Shown one piece after another: positions 48,072 to 59,760 of a stretch of 64,000 bases of DNA. The DNA lies in assembly GCA_020881915.1 (NCBI GenBank), contig JAJFPB010000005.1, forward strand, positions 2,046,001 through 2,110,000, in the 5' to 3' direction. This DNA comes from Paramyrothecium sp. XJ0827. Taxonomy: Eukaryota > Ascomycota > Sordariomycetes > Hypocreales > Stachybotryaceae. Made by a program: the position numbers and the translations under genes. Every line of letters begins with the position of its first letter. Positions within the stretch are counted from its first letter, which is position 1. The notes beneath the pieces are model-generated. The model did no database searches and was not told where the DNA came from. It saw nothing but the letters and a program-made list of their open reading frames with translations.

Positions 48072-48336
48072 ATGCGTTCCACGTTTCTCGTTGCGGCTGT
48101 TGCCAGCTTGTGCACCCTGAGCAGTGCCATTCCAGTTGTGAGTTAAAATGCGTCACTACATAAGGTATGGATTTTTTAGGCAATACTGACCGTGAAAGGC
48201 ATCGGGAACCGCTATTCAGCAGCGCCAGAGCTACACTAACTGGATGCAGTGCGTCCCACGTTGCTGGGGTGTTGCTGAGGAGGCTGCCAAGTTGGAGGAA
48301 GATTCTGGGGAGGAGACAGCTGCCAAGGCCGTTTAA
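48072..48336 (+). CDS. Small secreted peptide precursor (67 aa), candidate RiPP precursor or effector
   Basis: Exons 48072-48137 and 48199-48336; the intron is 61 bp with GTGAGT donor, ACTGAC branch point and GAAAG acceptor, phase 0. It was found by reading the sequence, as each exon is too short for an ORF scan. Residues 1-19 form a clean signal peptide (MRSTFLVAAVASLCTLSSA). The rest is about 48 residues: IPVASGTAIQQRQ, then an aromatic/Cys core (SYTNWMQCVPRCWGV), then an acidic Ala/Glu/Lys tail ending TAAKAV. There are two Cys after the signal, spaced CVPRC. No Lys-Arg Kex2 site or repeated core is seen, unlike classic dikaritin precursors. An earlier acceptor at 48180 would give a shorter, unrelated tail. 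Its divergence from the UstYa gene is the reason to consider a modified peptide; a single-disulfide effector is the alternative. Confidence 0.65.
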
Positions 48337-49917
48337 ATGATATGGCTACAATATTGACATGCAGTGCGATGGTTACGTCAGGAAAAGTTCAAAAGAAGGT
48401 CTTGTGTACACAGTGGGCTCTCTTCATGAATCGTTAACCCAGGATTTGCCATAGTCATAACATATTGTCTCTCAAGTTAGGCTTGCAAAATAAAGTCAGT
48501 CCAGGTCGTTGAACTTTCCTACAGAGCCTGACATTCCCTGGTGAAAATAAAAGTTTGTTCTTTTAACTAATGACTTATTTCGTGTCTGTACTTTATGAAG
48601 CCATCATGACCATGACAATTAGTCTAGAAGTTGTAATAAAAAATAAAAAATAAAAAAAAGGCTTATCAGTCAACTTGATTTAGTCTCATTCAATACTGAA
48701 ACTCATTGGAAAGCCAATGCGAGCTTTGCCTCAAGATACAGCTCAACCTGTATTAATCTCAGTAGTAATAGAATATCGGCGATTCCTCAGATTGAAATAC
48801 GTTAGCTCTAAATGCTTTCTGTAACTCAGGTATGATGGCGTCTACAGCCTGGAACACAAGTGAACCAAGTTGGACCCTTGACCCCTTTTGTCAGAACATG
48901 AACACCCTTTCCAGTTTTGGATCGTGCTTTTTTTCCTTCTTATTGTGTTTTTCTGACTGACTGACGTCTATCTTCACAGAACCCGGAAGTCGCTGTCTCC
49001 TTCGAATTACCGCATTCCCGCACAGCGTTTGCCTATTCTTTGGCCTATAAAATTTCATCTGAAAAAGCATGGCTACGCATTTCAGTGCTACAAGGAGGGT
49101 ATCAAGGGTGTGTGCATGGAGTTAATGTCTTTGAGGGACCAGACGGCAATATTGGACAAGCTGTCCATGAGAATTCAATCAGCGAATGGGTAGTTCATAT
49201 TTTGATATGGTAAGCACACTGGTGTTGTGCCACAGGCGCTCTGACAAGGTCCGTGCCCAATAAGACTTGATACACAAAAAATGAACGTCTAGGGTACCTT
49301 ATTTCGGTAGCCACTGCTAACGAGAGAATAGGGAACTCCCTAGTATTGCTCGAACACAAGCAACTTATGAGGTTTCGTTGTTGGGAAGTCATGGCATCGC
49401 CTGCTTTCGATCAAGTATGACTGAGCTGGAAGGCTAGGCCGGTCATTGGTCCATGGAGGAATTCAATCCACTAGACCTCTTCGATGCTGGGCGACCCGGC
49501 CTCATAAGCGTAGGAAAAGTCCTTGTACTTCTTGGGTCATGTATCAACAGCGAAGACACATGTATAAGTACTCCTGACGCCAGCCTTCCCTTCCTGGCTC
49601 TACTTCTCCCACAAGATTACTGGTCGCAGCGCAGGGACAGTCCAGGAGGCTGCCGATTCTCAACCCAGCCAAACCAGTACTCGCGGAAAATCCCCCCAAA
49701 CCACCAAACAACCGTCGTCGAGAACCTCATCCACACTGGCCTTGCGCCGCCACGTCCGCCACCGACACCTCGGCAGCCGTCCTCGCATCTTCGCAATTGC
49801 TCATTGCCACGCGCTCCATTGTACACGCCGTCTGGACTAGTGTCAATCCAATCCCCTACCGAGGGTGTCGCATCGTCGCGGCGAGTCGCCTGAGCGCGTC
49901 AAAACGAGATCGCGACC
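48337..49917. other. AT-richer intergenic region with a possible orphan exon
   Basis: Includes an A-rich tract at 48638-48659 (AAAAAATAAAAAATAAAAAAAA). A 78-codon frame without ATG at 48980-49213 follows a good branch-point and acceptor signal (CTGACTGACTGAC then CTTCACAG at 48972-48979). The final part from about 49450 is the promoter and leader of SFH1. Confidence 0.4.
48980..49213 (+). pseudogene. Possible orphan or decayed coding exon
   Basis: 77 codons are open from a strong-looking acceptor to TAA at 49211-49213. The translation is protein-like (LRISVLQGGYQGCVHGVNVF, GPDGNIGQAVHENSISEW) but matches nothing I know. No in-phase upstream exon with an ATG could be found: the frame starting at 48832 only offers phase-1 donors, which would switch to a frame that stops early. 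It may be chance. Confidence 0.2.
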
Positions 49918-52110
49918 ATGGCAGCCCAGCCATCCGCATCGGCGCCGGCGACGGGCCCCAACCCGGGCGCGACTGCGGCATCTACTTCCGACGACAAAGA
50001 TGCCGGCGCCCCCTCCGAAATCCCTGTTCGCACCAAGGAGTCCTTCGACAAGCTCATGGTGGAGCGCTACACCATGCGAGACTCCATTGCCGCCGCTGCC
50101 CTCAGCCAGCAACTCAACCAAACCCGGAAGTCAACCTACGAGACGCGCGAGAGGGTGCACGAATACAAGCTTGTACGCAACGACTATCGCTCCTGGTTCC
50201 CTCCGAGTCGACTCTATGGAGAGGGCTACAATGGGTTCGCCAATGGCTACTCTGAGGGCCCGTCAAGGATTATCTACCCGTCCCAGAAACCGCGCCCGGG
50301 CCGCCGCACCACGCCTTCTCTCAAGTATAAGCGGAAGGATATGCTCAAGCAGTCCGAGCAGCATGAAGAACTAGTTCCGCTGAGGCTGGATGTTGAGTGG
50401 GACAAGATTAAACTGCGCGATACCTTCACGTGGAATCTGCACGAACGCATCCTGGCCGTCGAACTTTTCGCCGCACAGCTTGTGGAAGACATGGGCCTGA
50501 AGCCACCAGCCTCGCAGCCCGTCTATGAGCAGGTCGTTCACCAGATGCGCGAGCAGCTGAACGACTTCTATCCTTTCGCTTTCTCAGAGGAGGATGCCCT
50601 TGACCCGGAACTCCCGTACTCGGCTTACAAGAATGACGAGATGCGAATTCTTGTCAAGCTCAACATCACGATTGGTCAACATACCTTGGTAGACCAGTTT
50701 GAGTGGGAAATCAACAATCCTGCAAACTCTCCTGAAGAGTTTGCTGCCAGCATGGCTCGAGACCTTTCTCTCTCTGGAGAATTCACTACTGCCATCGCAC
50801 ACTGTATCCGCGAGCAGACACAGCTCTTCACGCGTAGTCTTTACAGCATTGGACATCCATTCGATGGCCGACCAGTCGAAGACCCAGACCTTGTCTCGGC
50901 GTTCTTACAAACACCAATGCCGTCGGTCTTCCGACCACAGCAACAGGCCAAAGAATATGCACCATATCTATATGAGGTCAGCGAGACTGTACTTGACAGG
51001 AATGAGACCATCTTTTCCCGTGAACAGCGGCGCCAGAAGCGCTCCATCAATCGGAGAGGCGGGCCTCAGTTACCGGATCTCAAGGAAAGGCAACGCACTA
51101 TCAGGACACTCATTGTTTCCTCGGTTCTACCGGGCGCCGCACCCAATGTCGAGGAAAGCCGGCTGTACAAGAGAGCCGCTGGTACTGGGCGGAAGCGAGT
51201 TGTTAGGGATGGTGACCTGTCGGAATCTGACGAGAGCGAGGACTCGGCTCCCGACTCGCCGGCGCCTTCCCACGTTGCCGTTGGCACGGCACGTACCAGG
51301 GGAATGCGTGGAGCAGCTTCTGCTGCTCAGCAGAGAATGGCTAACCTGGGTCGGTCAGAAACACCAGAAACGTCCTCTATCCTCCACCATCATGAGACGC
51401 GGACGTCCCGTCGTTTCGTGGATGAGCCAGACGAACCGCAGCATCTAATAGTGACACTGAGGCTGAGCAGAGACAAGCTGCGAAGGGTCATGAGGGGCGA
51501 CTACCGCGATCTGAGGACACCCTCGCAGCCTCAAACACCTACTTCTGCAGCCGGGCCCTCGACCACCTCGAGGGTTATGCCACCTCCGCCGCCCTCTGGC
51601 CCAACCCCCACTGCTCAACCTACTACCACGAGTAATTACCCACCCGGTCAGATAGGTCGCCGGCCTGCGCCACCTATTGGACCTGGCCAGCCTTTACCGC
51701 CTGGCGTAAGTTTGCCCTGGCATGCCCTCTTTCCTTCACTGAAAATTTGTGACTCTGGTTGGGACGTTTCATGCTAACGCATTGTATCACAGCCCCCACC
51801 GCCTGACTGGCTTGTAAATGCGCTCAAAGAGCTGGAGCAACAGTATCCGAACGGTGACAGATTCGAGGCTATCATGAAGTACACGTATCTGGATCCCGTC
51901 ACCGAGCTCCCTACCTCTGCGCAGCCACTGCCAGAGGGCGCCATGTCTGTTTGGCTGCCGCGCATCCGATGTCTCGACTGCACCCAGAAGCTTTACACCC
52001 CGGGTCCTGACAAGACGGCACAGAAATTCGAGACGCATCTCAAGTACTCCGCCCATCGTGAGAAGGTCAGAGCTAGACTTGCCGCCCAAGAGGGGCAACC
52101 TGCGCCTTAA
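49918..52110 (+). CDS. SFH1: SNF5/SFH1-type chromatin-remodelling subunit with a C-terminal zinc-finger-like module
   Basis: Exons 49918-51705 and 51793-52110, 701 aa; the intron (87 bp) is phase 0, GTAAGT to CACAG. The SNF5 domain has two repeats: the first around LVPLRLDVEWDKIKLRDTF (about 155-215), the second around MRILVKLNITIGQHTLVDQF and DQFEWEINNP (about 240-320). The C-terminal exon carries PPPPDWLVNALKELEQQYP, MKYTYLDP and a Cys/His set (RCLDC, then HLKYSAHREKV) resembling a U1/matrin-type finger. SNF5-family proteins sit in SWI/SNF or RSC and contact the nucleosome acidic patch. The sequence suits the filamentous-fungal Sfh1 (RSC) branch, but Snf5 itself cannot be ruled out without a tree. 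The middle (about 400-600) is disordered. Confidence 0.9.
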
Positions 52111-52881
52111 CGCGTGCCATTTATCATCAATGTCTGCTCGTTTCTTCGCCAAGGCAACATTCTCCTTAGGTTACTGACCTTGCTGTATAAAACGGGGGAG
52201 TAGTATAAAGAAGTTTGGGCTAGCTGACAGCGGTACTGGGGCAAAGAGGGCGTCTTCAATTTTTATTATTTTGGTTCTCTCTCTAATCACTTGTACATAA
52301 CTAGAGACGACGGATGTAGGATCGAAGCGGGAGTGTCATGGGTTTCCAAAAAAATCACGGTTCACGATCGATTCTGGGGCGGGTTTCGTGGCGTAGAAAG
52401 CTCTTGTTGAATATCCGACCAGGAGCATCTTGGCGAAAGCGCATTCACATATTAGCCGTACCTACGTCTCTTTGGATCTTCTCTTTTTTTCCGGGGACAC
52501 GGCAAATAGGAATAATTGAAGCGTTCTGTGCCAACCTCGCATGTCGTCCTTGCCAAAGAAAAACCAAAAACGACCAATCACCCGCCAATGTGAAGAGATG
52601 CTGACCACCGGATGAGAATGGGTATCCGCGAATCCAATTCCACCTTTGTCGACCAAGTACCTCCCAACCAGAAAAGACGAGCTACATTCTGAGCAAACAA
52701 ACCCGGACTTCGTACCGCAAAGGGATCAAAAGCAAGCCGTGGGTGAAAGGTGGCCAGGAGAAGGGAAGACCCGGCTCTTTCGTAGGCATAAATACAAAAT
52801 TTGGCCAATGGTCAATGTTGCCCTACCATTGACCTAATCCCAACTTGCAACTGGATCGCCGCCTGTCAATCATGCTGTTCG
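52111..52881. other. Convergent intergenic region
   Basis: Between the 3' ends of SFH1 and PDS5. No gene or repeat seen. Confidence 0.5.
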
Positions 52882-55800
52882 TCATTCGTCATCCACGTCC
52901 ATTTCCGATGCATCACCGCCACCACGCGTCCTCGATGCTCTTGAGCTTCGGCTCGACTGCGCTAGGACACTAGCCTTGACTGCAGGCTTGGTGGGTGTCT
53001 TGCTATTGCCTTTGGAAGCCGACGCCTTCTGCTTGCCACTCCGCGGAGGTTCGTCCGCCTCCTCCTCTGAGTCGTTTTGGGCTTCATCTGATGACTCCTT
53101 GCCCGGGCCTTCATCGTGGCTGGCGTCGTCCTCAGAGCCGCTGACCTCCTCCCCGGTTGCTTCGTCCGAGTCATCGCCGTAGTCCCATTCAGCGACGCCG
53201 TCCATCATCTCAGCCTCGTCGTCTTCGTCATCCCGTTCCTTGTATGTGGAAATGGCGTGGGAACGACCACTGCGACGACGTTCCGATGGAGGCACGGTCG
53301 GCGAGCTGGCCTTCTTCGGACGAGAAGCGGCCTTCTTTTTGGCGGTTTTCTCACTCTTGGCCCGAGGGCGCGGTTCCTGTTTGCCCCGGATGACCGCCTT
53401 CACCTGAGTTCTGGCTTTCTTAGCCGGCTGCTCCGACCATTCGTTCATTGATTTGCGTTTCTAAGAAGTATGTCAGTAAATGGGAAGCAAGACTGATCAC
53501 CAGCTTGTGGGAAGTTTGTACCGTACCTTCTTGCGATCCAGTGTCCGAATCAGATCATCCACTTTCTCGTCCAGCTCATCTGGGATATACAATTTCTTCG
53601 CAATCTGCTGGGCAACCTCGCTGGACGGAAGTGTGGCGAACAGTCCTGCTGGCAGGCCTACTTTGCCCGCGTAGGCCTGGAAACTCCAACTTCGCTTCTC
53701 CTGGAAATTGCGAATCACTGTCTGAGCAAGATCACTGAGCACATAGAGATTTTCGCTTGTGTCAGCATTGATTCCGTCCCGGGTCTGCTTAACTCGCTCT
53801 GCGTATTTGTAGATCAAGGATATGTTCTCCTCTGTGGCCACAGTACTCAAGTAGAAAAGGAAGTAATTAGCGAAGTCGGTAAGGTCGCTGACATCGGTAC
53901 TATAGTCCGGGTGGTGGGCAAGGAGTGAAATCAACCTGGGAGTCACAGCTTCCAACACCTGCTTGTTGTTCTCTGAATAGTGTCGAGCACGGGAGCGGAT
54001 CCACGTCTCTACTCGAGCCTTCAGATCTGCCACCGGCTCAAAAGCTGCTAGGAACAAGATAGTGTAGAAGCGGGCGCGTAACCGCCCTCTCGTAAGGTAA
54101 TTCTGAAGTTTTTCCACGAAGAGACGCCGGACATAGACCTCACTGTCTTGCACAAGCTCCGCCAGCTTGTTGAATGTTGCATGATCAAGCTGGTCATCGT
54201 ACTTTTTGACCGTCGATAGCTTCAGCAACAGCTGGCCGGCAAGAAGTCTCAGCCTTTTCTTGTGATGCAAAGGCGTATCCTTGACCTTGCAAAACTCGCC
54301 CTCCATGACAACGAATGTCTTCAACAGCTTCATCAGTGGCTTGACACGTTCTGCAGCGTCCGCTTCCTCTTCACTGGCCAGAGCCTTGTTGACAAGCACC
54401 CTCATGGAAAGACATTTCGCTTGCAGCTCGTCATCCATTTCTGCGTCGTGGACCCATGATTGATCGGAGCTCTTAGCGTCCGTGCGAACTTCGCGGAGAA
54501 TCTTCTTGATAGTCAGATCATTTATAGCATCGTCCGAATCCGCGACCACGGTTGGGGCCAATCGCTCCAGCTGGCTAATCGTCGTCAGTTTATTGAGAAG
54601 TCGAGGCGAGTCATATGTGCAGTCCTTCATCGTCTTCCGCAATAAGGTGGTCGCGGTCACCTTGCTTTTGTCGTCATTTTTTGATAGAAGGATATTAACA
54701 GCATATTTTGCCGTCTTTGCCGGGGTGCCGTACAGAGCGTAATCAACCAATGTCTGAGTGAATTTTCTATCACAGTTGATATCATCAGGATACTTCTTCG
54801 CATATGAAGAGTAGGCTTTGAGCATATCAACGACAGCTGGGTCATTCGCTTTGGTTTCTGTCGGCGTTTGCTCAATGATATCCTTCTGTAGCTGCTCCGA
54901 ATGAGCCTTGAATAGATCGGGATTGCGTTGCGAGATGTCATTGAGGATCTGATGTGCAACTGCAGCATAGCCATCTTTATCATTCTTGGAGTAGTCCATG
55001 ATGGTTGACAAATGACTCCGGTTATACATGAGGCTGCTTGAACGATACAAGAGAGGGATGAGGGTATCAAGTGAACTTGAGGCGGACCCGCTCTGGATCT
55101 TCGTGATCAGCTCGTTGATTGCACGGCGAACAGTCTTGAAGTCGCTCTCAGATTCGATGGCGTATTTGACAAGTTGGTAGCTTCGGCGGTCGTTCAACTT
55201 GGCGAACTTCTGGAGATCAGTGCGAACCTTGACTTGATCTGGGAAAAATGCCCCAAACCACTGCATCGTCTTGCCCAAAGCTGCCTTCACCTTGTCCTCG
55301 TTGGCGTCGATGATACCACCGTTGTAGGCCTCGCATTGTTGAAGGAAGATTCGTAGCCCTTTAGCAAATTGGGGCTGTCTGGCTTGCATAGCAAAAAACG
55401 CCTTCTGGGCCGGGGCATCGAGACCTTTCAGCATGAGCAGTATCCTCTCGGCTCGTATACGATCCTGATCTGCTTGGCTCAACGAACCCTTGCTGGTTTG
55501 AGATGATCCGGCCCCAGCTTTTGTACTCTTTCCTTTGACGTTGGGGTACCTTAGGGGAACGAGACACTCGAACATGACACGATCAAGGAGCACATTCAGA
55601 TCGGGATCATTAGCATAGAATGCTTTAATGATCTGCGAAGGGGCGCCACCAAGGCAAGTTGTGACAGCTTGCTGCCCATCAGCTAGCTCACTGGAACCGA
55701 CGGCCCAGAGCTTTCCCAGGAGAACCATGGCCTCGACGCGAACCGCAGGTTTCCTGTCGCGGCATCGGTCTCCTAGAATGGCAAAAATAGAGCCTTCTTT

Positions 55801-57492
55801 TTGGAACCCGCCGGCTAGTCCCAGCTTGAGGACAATGTCGCGGAAATCGAAGAGCTCTATAGCTTTGACAGCGGCCAGTCGAACTTTTTCGTCGCTGTCA
55901 CCGAGCTTCTCTCCCAGGCCATTGACCAATTCTATCTCATCTTCTCGACTAAGACCAATGCCGCCTGCAGAGGTTGAGAGAATGAAGCCAACAGCGGTGA
56001 CCCAGGCAGTACGTATCGCTGGTGCGATATCGTTTTTCCTGCTCACGAAGTTGCGATACGGCCCATGGTGAGTTTGGGCAAATGATTGAGGAGAGTATGG
56101 CTTCGTCAACACATTTCCTTCCACTGGGGTGAGTGAGGTCTCTTCAAGCAATCGCATTGGTGGGTAGGCTGCTGGGTCCAAAACAGGGGGTGGCGGCGGA
56201 CCTGCTGCTCCAATGCCAGATATCATGTCTCCAAGGGTTTCCGTGGCAATCTGACGAAGGTGAACATTATCCGCCTGCAGCTCAGCATCTATTTGCGGAA
56301 TGACATTTTGCAGGACGGTGGGGGCAGCTCGCCATAATTCGCGAATCAAAAGATGGGCTTGACCGAGACTTTTGAGATCAGCCTCTGATGGCCCAGCATG
56401 AGCCTCCTCCTCGTCGACATCATCTCCTCGGCGGAAGCCGTTTGACTTCGTCGCAAACTGGGACGCGTCTAGGATAACGTCACTGAAATACTGGGTGACA
56501 TAGCGAGCCATCTTATCTGCAACTCCATTGCAGATGTTCTTGGCCATAATGTACGCCGGCGGCTCGGTTTTGGGGAGAAGCGTCGTTTGGTTGCCGTTGT
56601 GTTCTTTGCTTCGAGCACCGCCTGGGGGGGCTGCGCGCAAGAACTGGCTGATGATGGCATCGATGACCGCAGCCGGAACACTGCCCGGCGACTCATCTAT
56701 GAGCTGCAAAAGCATATCCGTCAGGTGAATCTCGACATCTTTGGCCACCTGCTCCTCCGTGTTAGCTTTGGAGGAGCTAGAGACGCCGTCGAAAGATGAG
56801 TTAAAGAGGCGTAGGAGGAGATCATCGGCACCGTTGATCTCCGTTAAAAGAAGAATGCTCTTGACATCAGTCAAAGACATGAGGACATATTTGTGTTGGC
56901 TATCATATGGATTTGTAGGGTCGTGGAGCGCCGGGAGGATGTCCTTGACGAAAAGGGAGAATATCATCTGAAAATCGAGTTAGTGAAGGGTCTGGGGACG
57001 AAGCGGAGTGGCGCATACTTTGAGCTGGTCGTCAGTGAAGGGGGCCTCTGGGACGAAAAGTCGCAAGATATCTACAAGGCAGCATGCCGTATAGGCACGG
57101 ACTCCGCGGTCCTTGTGCTGCAGGAGGTTACGGTGCGCCAATTTGGAGGCGACATCCTTCAGTGACTCTAGGTCGACGGCCCCCTGGTCGAAGTCTGCAA
57201 GCTCTCGCGACAGCTTCTCCAATCTCGTGAGGAGGGTGGCGCTTGGAATTGATTTCCCCACGCGCCAGGATAATTCTTCATCAAACTGGAGCGTTCGTTC
57301 TTCTTGTTCTTCATCGCCCTCATCCCTGGACCCTTGGGGCTCTTCGCGGATGGAGTCCGCCTGGTCCTCCTCCTGTTCCGACTCGCGCTGGAGCTCAGCG
57401 TCAGGTTCCGCTACGGGCTCCTGAACCTCCTCGTGGGCCAATTCCTCCTCCTCGACGGGCGCTTGCTTTGCGCGGGTACGACGGCGCGCCAT
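52882..57492 (-). CDS. PDS5: Cohesin-associated protein Pds5 (Spo76/BimD)
   Basis: Three exons on the minus strand, 57492-57019, 56967-53527 and 53460-52882; 4494 nt, 1497 aa, both introns phase 0. The N-terminus (MARRRTRAK, then a Glu-rich region) leads into HEAT-type repeats: RLFVPEAPFTDDQL, ILPALHDPTNPYDSQHKYVL, KSILLLTEI, then many repeats across exon 2, including RVEAMVLLGKLWAVG and RRLFVEKLQNYL. The last about 190 residues, in exon 3, are basic and acidic low-complexity sequence (KKKAASRPKKASS, SDEAQNDSEEEADE, ending EMDVDDE), as in other fungal Pds5. Pds5 binds cohesin with Wpl1 and Eco1 and regulates loading, release and maintenance of sister cohesion; the filamentous orthologues Spo76 and BimD affect meiosis and DNA repair. 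The assignment is firm. Confidence 0.95.
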
Positions 57493-59760
57493 GATGCGCA
57501 GCAGTCCGGGGCCTGACGAGGCGCGCGCGCTCGGGGAGCTCTTTTGGGGAAGTCTAGAACCAGGTCGGCTGGTCGATTCGCGGCAGATGTTTGCTTGTCG
57601 GGTAGTCCCAATCTACTTGGCGCCGGGGTAACACCCAGAGGGCGATTGAAGGCTTCAAGACAATTGCCTGGGTTGACGGCACGCAGCGTCAGAAGTGTTT
57701 ACGGTCGAGGTGTGTCCGTGTCCGATGATGGTGACGGCAAGAGGGAAGCTCGGTTTCTATCAATGGCTGTGCGGAATTGGTACCTCGCAGCGCAGGCTTG
57801 GGATCGAGGCAAGTCGAGGTACCTCGCAAGGTACCTTAGCGCCCTTTAGCGCGACGCGCTCTTGCTGAGTGCTCGCGTTGTCGTGTTAAGGTACCCTGCC
57901 ATACCTTACCTCACCCTACCTTGCCTGCCTGACCTTGCCGTGTCTTGGCTTCCGATTGGGAGGCGATACCCCGCCTGAGCTCCGTCGCAACAGAAGGGCA
58001 GCGACCAAGGCACTGTAATGTACTGGTAGGCTCTTTCGCACTGTATGGGAGGAAGGCACTTTAGAGTTTCCGCACGTCGTCCGCCGTTGTTAGTGCTCGA
58101 CTTTTCGATTACCTGCTGATGACACAGCTTCAACTGGTTACCCAGTACCTCATGTGTCTACTTGCCTTGGATATAGCACTTTGAATGAGTTTGCGTTCCG
58201 AACCATCATCCGCAGGCTTGATGGCTGCCAATCTTGCTTGCCAACTTCAGTCAGATCGATTTTTGCGGATGAGTCGAATGGTGAAGCAAGGCCACGTCCC
58301 AGGGCCGTTCACATTGTCCATCCTGCCCTTCACACTCGCATGCTTTCCTTCTCTTTGCAGCTATTTTCACTTCAAGAAAGCCGAAACTAGTATGCCTATA
58401 TAAGTAACATAAGTGTTGTTTCTAAGAATCATATATGAAGTACCGTGGGCCGTGTTCTCTTCATCCCTATATTGACTACTTTATTTACCAGACCTGGGCC
58501 TCTTCACATTTCTGGACTGGTCGTAAGCCCTGTTGTGTATAAGCTCAAGCGTACACTCTTCGGGTGCACGGAAGCGTCCTTTGATAGGACAATCGCCCAA
58601 GTATGCCTGTGCTGGTGCATATAAAATGGGTTTCAACCAATTCAATCAACGACTTTGTATGGCGCTATACCTTGAAATCGGGTGGACTTCTTGCTTCTTT
58701 CCGTGGCCCGCCAATACTAGCGCTGCTATCACTGCGTCCGAAGTCTATGGAATCTAGCCTGTAAGAATTGATCTTCTCTGCTACTCGCAATGGTGGTTCA
58801 CTCTACTTGGAAAGGAGGAAACAGAGTTGTCTCCTGCTTGCCTAGTTCTCCTACAAACCACAAGCCTCCGCTGATAGTACGCAAAGTTGTGACCGCCAAC
58901 TTCTGACACAAAAAGGAGGATCGAGAAGAACAGGCCGAAGTATTCGGGACTGCTTTCAGGAGCCTGTTCATTCAGAGCAACAACACCAAAGCTTTAGTTC
59001 AAACATCCTGTTAAGACGGCGATGGAGGGAGTTGTTGGACATCCCGTCCATGCCATGGCTGTACCACCGGCTGGTGAGGAACTGGAATATGTGTACCATG
59101 TCCAGATTCACATTCGGCGTCACGGAAGGACATCTTCGAGCATCTTCGAGGAAGGGCTGTCCTGAGTTCCACTAGCAGAGCTCATTAACATCAAAAAGTT
59201 GAGGGCAGAGCAATGAGTATAGTCCATGGTGCAGGCTGGCTCGTTGAAAATTTCGGTCACTCGAGTTGGCAGCTCTGCCAGCTGGCAGCCCGGTCAAGTG
59301 ACCTGCCAGTTTCCGCCGTACATGATATGACTGATTCACGTTACCTTGCCCTGGGCCCGTTTCCTCTGGAAAGCCGCAGAAGAAGAGACTCACGCAGCTG
59401 TTGACGCGCCTCCACCTCCTCTTCCTCCTTTCTCCTTTCTCCTTCCTCTCCACCCACACGCTCGTTCCTCAACCGAACCACCTTCCCATCGTTCTATCAT
59501 CCGGTTCACGCAGGCTACAACCCTCGTTCTGATCATTCAACATAAAGAAATTGCATTGCTGCATCTCACTGGAGTGGTTCGTGCTCCTCTTCTCCTACCC
59601 GACCCGTTGCGTTGCTCCCGGGTCATTGTATCACCCTCCATGCACGGAGCAAGCAGTTGAGGTTTCGTGCCTAGAGATGGTGCGATGCTAACATTCATGT
59701 ATTGCAACACAGTCTGTCCATTTCGACCTCTTTCAAACACTAGCAATAGCTTATCTCGAA
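57493..59760. other. Intergenic region upstream of PDS5 and of the surface-protein gene
   Basis: About 2.3 kb without a supported gene. It holds palindrome AAGGTACCTT (57828-57837) and TAAGGTACC plus TACCTTACC (57887-57935), close to the PDS5 start, and a short duplicated ATCTTCGAG at 59131-59150. The last part is the leader of the surface-protein gene. Confidence 0.5.
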
